A stretch of DNA of 16,272 nt from an uncultured Mailhella sp. Lineage in GTDB: Bacteria > Desulfobacterota > Desulfovibrionia > Desulfovibrionales > Desulfovibrionaceae. The position numbers were made by a program, and so were the translations under genes. The first letter of the stretch is position 1; every line of letters begins with the position of its first letter. This document shows positions 6,193 to 13,154 of this stretch, one piece after another. The notes beneath the pieces were generated by a model. It ran no database searches. It was not told the origin of the DNA and saw only the letters and a program-made list of their open reading frames with translations. The stretch lies in assembly GCA_910578585.1 (NCBI GenBank), contig CAJTRG010000024.1:1-16272 (forward strand), written 5' to 3'.

Positions 6193-6891
6193 ATGTCACA
6201 AATAGAAAGTGCAGAACTTGAAGAAATCTTTTTGGAATATGAAGTGCTTACCGCACAAGTGGATAAACTTTTTCAGGATGTGCAGGCCAAGTATCCCAAT
6301 GAAGTAGCCTGCACCAAAACATGCAGCGACTGCTGCCATGCTCTGTTTGATTTGTCTCTGGTGGAAGCCATGGCAATCAACCGCGCATTTCATGATAAAT
6401 TCGGCTTTGGGGCTGAACGTTCTGCTATTTTGGAACGGGCAAGTGATGCTGACAGAAGCCTGGCAAAATTGAAATACCATTATTATAAAGATATTCAGCA
6501 GGGCATGAGCGATGAAGAAGTGATGCTCAAAGCTGCTCACGAAAGAGTTCGCTGTCCGCTTCTTGGGGATGATAATTTGTGCATGCTCTATGAACATCGT
6601 CCGCTGACCTGCCGTATTTATGGCGTGCCAACCGCGATTAATGGCAAAGGCCATGTCTGCGGCAAATGCCATTTTGACAGGGGCGGCAAATATCCCACTT
6701 TGCAGCTGGACAGAATACAGGATAAACTTGCCAGCCTGAGCCATAAAATTGTCAAAGTTTTAGGCTCCCGCTATACTGAACTGCACCATGTCTATGTGCC
6801 TGTTTCCATGGCGCTGATGACCAAATACGATGAAACATATCTTGGCTTGAAGCAAGAAAAACAAGAAAAAAAGACTTCTCCCCTTGAATAG
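6193..6891 (+). CDS. YkgJ-family cysteine-cluster protein
   Basis: This is a 232-residue member of the YkgJ (UPF0153) family, annotated as putative zinc- or iron-chelating; its biochemical role is not settled. The hallmark C-x3-C-x2-CC is at Cys40, 44, 47 and 48 (ACTKTCSDCCH). It is followed by Cys121 and Cys130 (RCPLLGDDNLCMLYEHRP), CRIYG at 140-144 and a final CGKC at 156-159. About 70 residues of helical insert (50-118) separate the two Cys blocks. The C-terminal 25 residues are Lys/Glu rich. The ribosome site is weak (GGAT). It leads a three-gene run (gaps of 22 and 27 bases) with a 145-aa unknown and a TPR protein, so they probably act together. Confidence 0.88.
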   Translation: MSQIESAELEEIFLEYEVLTAQVDKLFQDVQAKYPNEVACTKTCSDCCHALFDLSLVEAMAINRAFHDKFGFGAERSAILERASDADRSLAKLKYHYYKDIQQGMSDEEVMLKAAHERVRCPLLGDDNLCMLYEHRPLTCRIYGVPTAINGKGHVCGKCHFDRGGKYPTLQLDRIQDKLASLSHKIVKVLGSRYTELHHVYVPVSMALMTKYDETYLGLKQEKQEKKTSPLE

Positions 6892-6913
6892 ACAGAGGGA
6901 ATAGGAAAAATAT

Positions 6914-7351
6914 ATGGCATTAAATATTCCTGCAACTGTGTATCGTGACAGCACGCCTCCGGAACTGACCGAAGAGCAAGAAAAACTCAAAAGAGATTTG
7001 TACAATAAAATTCCTGAGCGCAGAAGAAAATTTATTGATAAAATCGGTTATGAAAACTGGGATCCCTTCCCAAAACCGAATGATCCCATGGAAATTCGCA
7101 CGGATGTTTCCAAACGCACCAGTCAGGAACTTTTCCGCGAATATTTCCAAACCCGTCCTCCGGAAGAAGTACAAAGCAATGCCTACCGTCAGGCTGTGCT
7201 GGAACTTGCCATCGGCATTATTGGCAGGGATGAGAAGTATTTGGGCTATTTTGATTTTGCCGTGTGGTATTATCATCTGCTGCAAAAAGAAGGACTTTTG
7301 GAAGAGAAAAAGCCGGTTGTGAATATTCCAAATTATAATGAAGTGAAATAA
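6914..7351 (+). CDS. Unknown protein, 145 aa, in YkgJ-TPR operon
   Basis: No family is recognised. The product is 145 residues, hydrophilic and charged, with no cysteine, signal peptide or membrane segment, so it should be cytoplasmic. The first 50 residues are rich in Glu, Lys and Arg and probably helical. A Pro/Asp-rich centre (GYENWDPFPKPNDPMEIR, about 45-62) and aromatic-rich helices (YLGYFDFAVWYYHLLQKEG, about 109-127) suggest a small folded domain. AGGA lies 8 bases before the ATG. It sits 22 bases after the YkgJ gene and 27 before the TPR gene, so it is likely cotranscribed and may bridge the two. Codon use resembles its neighbours and there is no sign of transfer. Confidence 0.8.
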   Translation: MALNIPATVYRDSTPPELTEEQEKLKRDLYNKIPERRRKFIDKIGYENWDPFPKPNDPMEIRTDVSKRTSQELFREYFQTRPPEEVQSNAYRQAVLELAIGIIGRDEKYLGYFDFAVWYYHLLQKEGLLEEKKPVVNIPNYNEVK

Positions 7352-7378
7352 AAATTAAAATAGAAAATTGAGGATGTT

Positions 7379-8002
7379 ATGAAAGAACGCTATGAATCTT
7401 TAGATGAATATATTGCAGATTTGCAGGCAGAAATTGCCCAAAGCGACAACTGTGCCAACCATTTTTATCAACTGGGCATGGCAATGCTGGCAAAACACGA
7501 TTACGTGGAAGCTGAAAACGCCTTTTTGAATGCGGTGCGTTTGTCTCCTCGTCTTGCTGAGGGCTTTGTACAGCTGGGCGGACTTTGTTTGAAGCGCGGT
7601 GATTATGAAGGCTGCCTGCGCTATAATACAGAAGCTTCCAATATCCGCGCAAAATATGCTGTTCCTCAGGCAAATATAGGCTTTTGCCATTTGCAGACGG
7701 GCGATATCAAAAAAGCAAAATCAGCCCTGACCAAAGCTCTTGAATGGGATCCGGAATTTTTGCAGGCAAGAACAACGCTTGCATCTGCCTATTTCATGGA
7801 AGGCAAATATGATGCATGCATTGAAGAAAGCAATACTGTCATTAAAGCCCAGCCTGCTTTTGGCCCGGCCTGGAATAACTTGGCACTTGCTTACTTTGAA
7901 AAGGAAGAATACGCCAAGGCAAAAGAAGCTGTGGAACAGGCTCAAAAATGCGGTTATGAAGTGCACCCTGATTTTCTGAAAGAATTACAGGCAAAAATAT
8001 AA
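7379..8002 (+). CDS. TPR-repeat protein, 207 aa
   Basis: The protein is almost entirely tetratricopeptide repeats, which form a curved helical scaffold for binding other proteins. Five 34-residue units can be laid out at about 25-58, 59-92, 93-126, 127-160 and 161-194, each with the small/aromatic pattern (for example QLGMAMLAKHDYVEAENAF and NLALAYFEKEEYAKAKEAV). A short helix of about 24 residues precedes them. There is no signal peptide, so it is cytoplasmic. GAGG lies 5 bases before the ATG. As last gene of the three-gene run, ended by the terminator at 8024-8054, it could be the assembly scaffold for the YkgJ or 145-aa protein. That partnership is inferred from position only. Confidence 0.92.
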   Translation: MKERYESLDEYIADLQAEIAQSDNCANHFYQLGMAMLAKHDYVEAENAFLNAVRLSPRLAEGFVQLGGLCLKRGDYEGCLRYNTEASNIRAKYAVPQANIGFCHLQTGDIKKAKSALTKALEWDPEFLQARTTLASAYFMEGKYDACIEESNTVIKAQPAFGPAWNNLALAYFEKEEYAKAKEAVEQAQKCGYEVHPDFLKELQAKI

Positions 8003-8023
8003 AATTTTATAAATGTAAATGAA

Positions 8024-8054
8024 AAAGGCCACCCACACTTAGCGGGTGGTCTTT
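8024..8054. terminator. Shared terminator between converging TPR and ridA genes
   Basis: Stem GGCCACCC (8027-8034) pairs with GGGTGGTC (8044-8051), including one G-T wobble. It is extended by AAA/TTT on the outside, with a 9-base loop. A-rich and T-rich flanks let it work on both strands for the genes ending at 8002 and 8063. Confidence 0.8.
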
Positions 8055-8062
8055 ATTTTGCT

Positions 8063-8440
8063 TTATAAAACCGCAATGCATTCAATTTCAACAATGGCGC
8101 CTAAGGGTAAGCTTTTGACGGCAAAGCAGGAACGGGCAGGAAAATCCTTTTTGAAAAATTTTGCATACTCCGCATTGAAGGCCTGAAAATCTGCCATATC
8201 CGTTAAAAAGACAGTTGTTTTGACGATATTGTCCATGCTTGCATTCTGGCTTTTCAAGATAGCTGTGATATTTTCCAAAGCCTGTACAGCTTGTTCGGCA
8301 ATGCCGCCTGCAGCGAGTTTTCCGGTTTTAGGGTCAAGTCCAATTTGCCCTGAAAGGTAGAGGGTATTGCCGGCTTTTATGCCTTGAGAATAAGGACCAA
8401 CAGCATTTGGAGCCTCACTTGTAAAAATGACTTCTTTCAT
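8063..8440 (-). CDS. ridA: RidA-family enamine/imine deaminase
   Basis: RidA (YjgF/YER057c/UK114) hydrolyses reactive 2-aminoacrylate-type enamines/imines formed by PLP enzymes such as threonine dehydratase, releasing 2-ketoacids and ammonia. The 125-residue length is typical; the family forms trimers. Visible hallmarks are AVGPYSQGI with Tyr17, LYLSGQIGLDP (27-37), and the C-terminal PARSCFAVKSLPLGAIVEIE with the substrate carboxylate-binding Arg103 and Glu120. GAGGTG lies 5-6 bases before the ATG. It follows the chemoreceptor gene by 67 bases on the same strand without an obvious terminator, so some readthrough is possible. The RidA family has several subgroups, but retention of the Arg supports the deaminase class. 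Confidence 0.93.
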   Translation of the reverse strand: MKEVIFTSEAPNAVGPYSQGIKAGNTLYLSGQIGLDPKTGKLAAGGIAEQAVQALENITAILKSQNASMDNIVKTTVFLTDMADFQAFNAEYAKFFKKDFPARSCFAVKSLPLGAIVEIECIAVL

Positions 8441-8507
8441 TGTGACACCTCATATCTTTTGTAATTCTTATAGATTATCTTTTATTGTTCTTGTCGGTAA
8501 AATAGCC

Positions 8508-10535
8508 TTAGCCTCTCTTCATATTTTCAATCAGTTCTGTCAGCTTTTGAGTTTGTTCGGAGAGTTCTGCTACAGCATTTGTTGCTTTATTCATGGCTTG
8601 TGAAGTTACCTCTGCAATACTATTGACCTGAATAATAGAATTGTTGATTTCTTCACTGGAAGCAGACTGCTCTTCTGAAGCAGTGGCGATAATCCGTACC
8701 TGGTCAGCTGTAGAATCAGCCATATCAACGATTTGCTGCAAAGCTTCACCGGATTTTCCAGCTAATTCTGTTGCTTCACCGATAATCTGTACAGCTTCTT
8801 CAACCTGCTTTACGCTTTTATCCGTGCTTTGCTGAATAGCTGTAATAACATTGCCTACATCGTGGGTGGATGTCATGGTTTTTTCTGCCAGTTTGCGCAC
8901 TTCGTCAGCAACCACAGCAAAACCGCGTCCTGCTTCGCCTGCCCGTGCCGCTTCAATGGCTGCGTTGAGAGCCAATAAGTTGGTTTGATCGGCAATATCT
9001 GAAATAACACCCATAATCTGGTCAATGGATAGTGATTGTTCTGACAATACCTGTATGTCGTTTTTAAGTTTCAGGGACTGCTCTTCGACTCTGCGGATAC
9101 TGTCCACAACATGGGAAACAATCTGTGCTCCGGCATCAGCCTTTTGTCTTGTGGATACGGACAGCTCTGAGGCGGCGCTTGCATTTTTTGCCACATCAGC
9201 CACAGTGGAGTTCATTTGATCCATGGAATTTGTTGTTTCCGTCATTCGTGAAGCCTGTTCTCTTGCACCGTGTTCTGATGTTTCAATTTGTGCAGAAAGT
9301 TCAGCCGTCACAGAGTTTACCACATTCACGACGCCTTCCAATTGTTCAGCGGCAACAAGCATGCCTTCACGTTTGGCGTTTTCAGCTCTCGCACGAGCCT
9401 CTTCCGCCATACTCATAGCTTCCTGCGCCTTGGCTGTTTCCTGTTTGGCAAGTTCTGATTGTTCTCCGGCTTCAGCAATACGTTTTTTGAGGGTTTCTAC
9501 CATGGTAGCCAATGCTGTGGCTAATCTGCCGGTTTCGTCCTGTGAACGGACTGTAAGCGATGCATTCAAATCCCCTTCAGCTGTGGTTTCAGCGTAGGCA
9601 GTAATGCGTTTTATAGGAGATGCAAGGAGTTTGCCCATGGCAAAAGCTATCAGCGCAAAAAAGATTGTAATGCCTGCTGTGGCAAAGAGCGCATTACGCA
9701 GGGCTTCCTGCCGTACTTGAACAACATGATCCAAAGGTTGTCCTGTAAACCACATTCCAACAGGTTTGCCTTCCATGTTCAAAATAGGCCAATATACAAC
9801 GCTGAAAGGTTTTCCCAAAAGATCCAGACGTCCGGAAACTGTTTCTCCGCGTTTTAAGACAGCATCAGTGACTGAAGCGTTTTGCAGCTGTGTGCCGATT
9901 ACGCGTTTGCCGTCATTTATCAGAGTGGTCATGGCTCGAACATTACCTTTAAAAATGGTTGATTCCAGACCAGTATCTTTTTTCAGTTTATCCACATAGC
10001 TTTCACTGGTTAAAGAAATACCAATGCCAATAGTACCCACTACCTTTCCTGCATGCATTAAAGGCGCTCCGGCACGCAGGGAAAAAGGTACTTCTGTACC
10101 GGAAACAATACCAACGACAGATTTTCCCTGAATTCCGGCACGTACTGTTTCCTGGCTATTGACATCATCGCCGAATTTTTCAGAATGTCCCCGGGCTACT
10201 ACTACGCCTTTTTCATCAGTAATGGTAATAAATTCTGCTCCTGCCATTTCCATAAATTCTTTACCTATTGCTGCAGCAGCTTCGTGATTATTTTGCATTA
10301 CGGCTTCAATAAGAGCAGGGTTTTGGGCTATCAGTTTAGATTCTTTCAGAAATTTTTCACTGTTTGCATTGTAGGCAGAGTCCGTAGCCACTTTAGCCAA
10401 CTGTGTCATTCCCTCAATACTGGCATCCAGAGGCGGTTCCAAAAGGCGCATGGTTGTCAGAAGAACCGCTGTACAAGATAACACCACGACAGCGCTTACA
10501 AAGGTAATAATTTTTCCGGCAATTGATATTTTCAT
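8508..10535 (-). CDS. Methyl-accepting chemotaxis protein with periplasmic double-Cache sensor
   Basis: A 675-residue transmembrane chemoreceptor. TM1 spans about 10-31. The periplasmic part (32-280) has two PAS-like Cache modules: FITITDEKGVVVARGH...FGDDVNSQ (102-127) in the first and GKPFSVVYWPILNMEGKPVG (241-260) in the second. TM2 spans about 282-304, followed by HAMP (303-355, SPIKRITAYAETTAEGDL), a coiled-coil Ala/Glu-rich linker, and the signalling domain. The highly conserved tip IADQTNLLALNAAIEAARAG (514-533) and GRGFAVVADEVRKLAEKT (537-553) contacts CheA/CheW. It ends ENMKRG and so lacks the aromatic CheR/CheB-docking pentapeptide. AGGAGG lies 5 bases before the ATG. The ligand is unknown; Cache sensors often bind amino or organic acids. 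A weak sigma-28-like TAAA...TCGGTATA is upstream. Confidence 0.95.
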   Translation of the reverse strand: MKISIAGKIITFVSAVVVLSCTAVLLTTMRLLEPPLDASIEGMTQLAKVATDSAYNANSEKFLKESKLIAQNPALIEAVMQNNHEAAAAIGKEFMEMAGAEFITITDEKGVVVARGHSEKFGDDVNSQETVRAGIQGKSVVGIVSGTEVPFSLRAGAPLMHAGKVVGTIGIGISLTSESYVDKLKKDTGLESTIFKGNVRAMTTLINDGKRVIGTQLQNASVTDAVLKRGETVSGRLDLLGKPFSVVYWPILNMEGKPVGMWFTGQPLDHVVQVRQEALRNALFATAGITIFFALIAFAMGKLLASPIKRITAYAETTAEGDLNASLTVRSQDETGRLATALATMVETLKKRIAEAGEQSELAKQETAKAQEAMSMAEEARARAENAKREGMLVAAEQLEGVVNVVNSVTAELSAQIETSEHGAREQASRMTETTNSMDQMNSTVADVAKNASAASELSVSTRQKADAGAQIVSHVVDSIRRVEEQSLKLKNDIQVLSEQSLSIDQIMGVISDIADQTNLLALNAAIEAARAGEAGRGFAVVADEVRKLAEKTMTSTHDVGNVITAIQQSTDKSVKQVEEAVQIIGEATELAGKSGEALQQIVDMADSTADQVRIIATASEEQSASSEEINNSIIQVNSIAEVTSQAMNKATNAVAELSEQTQKLTELIENMKRG

Positions 10536-10841
10536 AAATCCTCCTTTTCAGTAAAGACAAGCCCATATACCGATGAGATTTACCAGTTTACCTTGTTGGA
10601 TTATTTTGTTTTTATGGTGAATAAACAATCTTTTTTTATATCGGAAAATTTAACAATTTCTTTAGTCTTTGTAAATAACTATATGAGAATGCATTAAAAA
10701 AAATTTTTTCAATAAGGAAGGCATAAATATAAAAATTTCCTGTTAGAAAAAGAGAAAACTCAGCGAAATTGACTGAACTTTTATATCGTTATGTATCTAT
10801 TTGAAATATTTATAAAAAATTTGACTGAATAGAAAAATGTT
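10536..10841. other. AT-rich intergenic stretch, no gene seen
   Basis: About 300 AT-rich bases lie upstream of the chemoreceptor gene. The part next to it should contain the promoter; TAAA (about 10595) and TCGGTATA (about 10571) on the minus strand only weakly resemble a sigma-28 site. No reading frame with a ribosome site, strong hairpin or repeat was found in the rest. Confidence 0.4.
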
Positions 10842-11067
10842 TTATTCACTTTTTCCTATGAATTCCTCAACTGCACAGCATAATGTTTTGGATAACTTAA
10901 TAAGATATTCTGCCTGGGCTTTGTTAGTATTTTTTTCTTTGTCCATATGATAATAGGCGTTCGTCCAGCCCTGTCAAAATTCTTCACTTCGATTGACAGT
11001 ATAATTTGGTTTAATGTGTGCACTTTTATGCCGGACTGTTCAAGAACTGTATAGGTAAGCTCTACAA
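10842..11067 (-). pseudogene. Decayed small antitoxin/HTH-like gene, frameshifted
   Basis: Two overlapping minus-strand frames together read like one small protein. The upstream part (about 11067-10971) reads FVELTYTVLEQSGIKV then HTLNQIILSIEVKNFDR. The downstream part (10970-10842) reads GWTNAYYHMDKEKN then KAQAEYLIKLSKTLCCAVEE and ends at TAA. They are joined across a frameshift at the GGG run near 10969-10972, where a TGA interrupts the downstream frame. The helical layout and the final L-x-K-L-x-x-x-L pattern recall Xre-like or antitoxin helix-turn-helix proteins, but I cannot name a family. There is no ATG or ribosome site. It lies next to the DUF3990-like fragment. Sequencing error is an alternative to true decay for the frameshift. 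Confidence 0.45.
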
Positions 11068-11157
11068 AAGCCCCCCATAATCATTGTAGGTTTTGCCATA
11101 TTTAAATAATGGCTTTTCAATTACAGCAGAGGAGCCGTGGTAAAGTTTTATGAGCAT
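11062..11157 (-). pseudogene. Truncated DUF3990-like N-terminus
   Basis: The ATG at 11157 opens a 31-codon frame, MLIKLYHGSSAVIEKPLFKY followed by GKTYNDYGGLL, then TAG. LYHGS...IEKP...GKxYNDYG is the start of DUF3990 proteins, in which GxGFY would normally come next and over 100 further residues follow. Here the GxGFY motif is broken at a G6 run and the remainder is missing, with the sequence passing straight into the antitoxin-like fragment. GGAG lies 11 bases before the ATG. DUF3990 proteins are poorly characterised and often sit beside small regulators, so this looks like a dead two-gene module, perhaps brought in by transfer. Identity rests on a short motif. Confidence 0.55.
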
Positions 11158-11304
11158 AAACAGCGAATCTCCTTTTAGAAAAATATACTCCTAAAGAAGT
11201 AGTTTGTTAATCTGGATTATGAAATTGAGAAAAGAGCAGACTATGTCTTTTATTGACAGGACAAGGGCTTTATACTAGCTTGAACAAAGAATTTTTATAA
11301 ATGT

Positions 11305-11334
11305 ATATGCCTTTAGCGGGCATATTTTGGAGAG
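11305..11334 (+). promoter_or_regulatory. thrC leader hairpin and ribosome site
   Basis: ATATGCC (11305-11311) and GGCATAT (11319-11325) form a 7-bp hairpin with a 7-base loop, followed by TTTT and then GGAGAG (11329-11334), which fixes the thrC start. A TATACT (11271-11276) could be the -10 box. The TTGACA at 11253-11258 is only 12 bases away, too close for a normal pair. The hairpin beside the ribosome site could tune translation. Confidence 0.4.
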
Positions 11335-11337
11335 CCT

Positions 11338-12768
11338 ATGTCTTCTTTTCCTACGATACGCCATGAAATGGAATATGTTTGCACAAAATGCAATGCCCAC
11401 CACAGCATTGACGAACTTTTGTATACCTGTCCGGACTGCGGCGGCGTGCTTTTACTCAATGATAAGGATTTTGACGAACATAAGAAAATTCCCGGCAAAA
11501 AATGGCAGGAAATTTTTGATGAACGCCGTGCCACCAATTGCCGGGCACTCAAAGGGATTTTCCGCTATTATGAATTTATGGCACCGGTTCTGGAAGAAGA
11601 AGATATTATTTATTTGGGCGACGGGCACAGCCCCATTATCACGGCTTCCAAGGCTTTGCGCGAAGATTTGGGCATTGATTTTGCCTTTAAGCATGAAGGA
11701 CAAAACCCCTCAGCTTCTTTCAAAGACAGGGGCATGGCAGGGGCTTTCAGTTATTTGAAATCCATGGTGCGCAAACACGGCTGGAACAATATTTTGACCA
11801 TTTGCGCTTCAACCGGTGATACTTCCGCCGCAGCCGCTCTTTATGGTGCCTATGTGGGCGATCCCATTAAGACCGTTGTGCTTTTGCCGGAAGGAAAAGT
11901 CACCCCTCAGCAGCTCTCCCAGCCCCTTGGCAGCGGAGCAACCGTTCTGCAAATTCCCGGCGTTTTTGACGACTGCATGAAGGTGGTGGAATATTTAGCC
12001 AGCCATTACCGCGTGGCGCTTTTGAATTCCAAGAACAGCTGGCGTATTTTGGGGCAGGAATCCTATGCCTATGAAGTTGCTCAGGAATTTCGCTGGGATA
12101 TGAAGAATAAAGCTCTTTTTGTGCCCATTGGCAATGCCGGCAATATCACGGCAATCATGTCCGGCTTTATCAAAATGAAGAAGCTGGATATTATTGAGGA
12201 ACTGCCTCGCCTTTTTGGCGTGCAGTCTCACCATGCTGACCCTGTTTATCAATATTATCATCAAAACAGGGAAAATCGCGTTTATCATCCTGTACAGGTC
12301 AAAGCCAGCGTGGCTCAGGCTGCCATGATCGGCAATCCTGTTTCCTTCCCGCGCGTGCAAAAGCTGGTAGCTGAATATGAAGCCCTTGGCGGTGATTTCA
12401 ATGTTGTGCAGGTGACCGAGCAGGCCATAATGAATGCAATGATTATTGCCAACAGAAACGGACACATTGCCTGCACCCAGGGCGGTGAATGTCTGGCAGG
12501 GCTTGTGGCTGCCAGGGAACAGGGCAAGATTACCCATGAATTTGCGATTCTTGACGCAACTGCTCATGCCCTCAAATTTGCCGGTTTCCAGGAAATGTAT
12601 TTTGAAAATACCTTCCCGCCGGAATTTGGTGTTGTTCCAAAAGAAAGTCTGCAAAACAGACCGCGCACCATTATTTCTCAGACAAGAAAAGACGAGCTTC
12701 CTTTTGAAGAATTTGTTCAGGAAAGCGCGCATAATATCGCTGAGTTTATGAGTCTCACCGAAAAATAG
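11338..12768 (+). CDS. thrC: Threonine synthase with N-terminal zinc ribbon
   Basis: ThrC converts O-phosphohomoserine to threonine using pyridoxal phosphate (PLP), the last step of threonine synthesis. The 476-residue protein begins with a rubredoxin-like zinc ribbon: Cys15-x2-Cys18 and Cys31-x2-Cys34 (YVCTKC...YTCPDCGG). The PLP-enzyme fold II core follows. The catalytic lysine is Lys129 in NPSASFKDRGM, then ASTGDTSAAAALYGAY and the phosphate-binding glycine segment PIGNAGNITA (about 263-272). GGAGAG lies 4-5 bases before the ATG. The length is greater than the compact ThrC of some bacteria but usual for this ribbon-bearing type. Homoserine genes are not adjacent. No terminator was seen before the ferredoxin gene, which has its own promoter. 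Confidence 0.95.
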   Translation: MSSFPTIRHEMEYVCTKCNAHHSIDELLYTCPDCGGVLLLNDKDFDEHKKIPGKKWQEIFDERRATNCRALKGIFRYYEFMAPVLEEEDIIYLGDGHSPIITASKALREDLGIDFAFKHEGQNPSASFKDRGMAGAFSYLKSMVRKHGWNNILTICASTGDTSAAAALYGAYVGDPIKTVVLLPEGKVTPQQLSQPLGSGATVLQIPGVFDDCMKVVEYLASHYRVALLNSKNSWRILGQESYAYEVAQEFRWDMKNKALFVPIGNAGNITAIMSGFIKMKKLDIIEELPRLFGVQSHHADPVYQYYHQNRENRVYHPVQVKASVAQAAMIGNPVSFPRVQKLVAEYEALGGDFNVVQVTEQAIMNAMIIANRNGHIACTQGGECLAGLVAAREQGKITHEFAILDATAHALKFAGFQEMYFENTFPPEFGVVPKESLQNRPRTIISQTRKDELPFEEFVQESAHNIAEFMSLTEK

Positions 12769-12801
12769 CGAGAAATTTTAAATATACTTTGCGCATAATA
12801 C

Positions 12802-12851
12802 TTGACAGAGAATGATTAGCAGGCTATTGGTTAATAACCACCTAGTGGTAA
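12802..12851 (+). promoter_or_regulatory. Ferredoxin promoter with overlapping palindromic operator
   Basis: A consensus TTGACA (12802-12807) is followed after 17 bases by TATTGG (12825-12830), a weak -10. Over and after it lie three half-sites: TGGTTA (12828-12833), TAACCA(C) (12835-12841) and GTGGTAA (12845-12851). They form the perfect palindrome TGGTTA-A-TAACCA and the near-palindrome TAACCAC-CTA-GTGGTAA. A repressor here would cover the transcription start. The regulator is unknown. Confidence 0.55.
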
Positions 12852-12894
12852 ATTTTTTACGGCAGCAAGACTGCCCCCTTTGGAGGAAACTATT

Positions 12895-13083
12895 ATGGGT
12901 TACAGTGTTAGTGTAGATGCAGATAAATGCGTAGGTTGCGGAGAATGTGTTGATATTTGCCCAGTAAGCATTTACGAACTCGTTGACGGTAAAAGCGAAC
13001 CAAAAACTCCTGACGAATGCCTTGGCTGCGAATCCTGCACCGGCGTTTGCGAACACGACGCTATTACAATCACCGAAGCATAA
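12895..13083 (+). CDS. 2[4Fe-4S] ferredoxin
   Basis: A 62-residue clostridial-type ferredoxin, a small soluble carrier of low-potential electrons in the cytoplasm. Two cluster motifs are intact: C-x2-C-x2-C-x3-CP (KCVGCGECVDICP, residues about 11-23) and C-x2-C-x2-C-x3-C (CLGCESCTGVC, about 42-52). Each cluster takes three cysteines from one motif and one from the other. The Pro after the last Cys is present in the first motif but is Glu in the second. The start at 12895 was chosen because GGAGGAA lies 6 bases upstream. The in-frame TTG at 12880 overlaps that ribosome site. It is monocistronic, with its own promoter/operator and terminator. Its redox partners are not deducible. Confidence 0.95.
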   Translation: MGYSVSVDADKCVGCGECVDICPVSIYELVDGKSEPKTPDECLGCESCTGVCEHDAITITEA

Positions 13084-13088
13084 TTATT

Positions 13089-13102
13089 TTATGCATGCAT
13101 AA
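13089..13102. repeat. 14-bp perfect palindrome after the ferredoxin stop
   Basis: TTATGCATGCATAA is a perfect palindrome just behind the ferredoxin stop codon. It is too short-looped to be a terminator and may be a protein-binding site or chance. Confidence 0.4.
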
Positions 13103-13106
13103 TTTT

Positions 13107-13138
13107 GTGGCAAGGCAAACGCTTTGCCACTTTTTTTT
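13107..13138 (+). terminator. Rho-independent terminator after ferredoxin
   Basis: GTGGCAA (13107-13113) pairs with TTGCCAC (13124-13130), followed directly by T8. Its end is only 17 bases before the malic enzyme ATG, so that gene either has no long leader or is expressed by readthrough. Confidence 0.9.
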
Positions 13139-13154
13139 ATCAAAAGGAAATTTT

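Noticed and set aside
8508..8530. Missing C-terminal pentapeptide as a sign of truncation of the chemoreceptor
   Set aside because: Many chemoreceptors lack it and the signalling domain is complete; the end is natural.
11253..11276. TTGACA...TATACT as thrC promoter
   Set aside because: The boxes are only 12 bases apart; the -10 may be real but the pair is not a standard promoter.
11995..12732. 245-codon minus-strand frame opposite thrC
   Set aside because: Shadow of thrC, with no start signal and no recognisable motif.
13017..13154. Longer start for malic enzyme
   Set aside because: Would overlap the ferredoxin gene and run through its terminator; 13155 has a good ribosome site.
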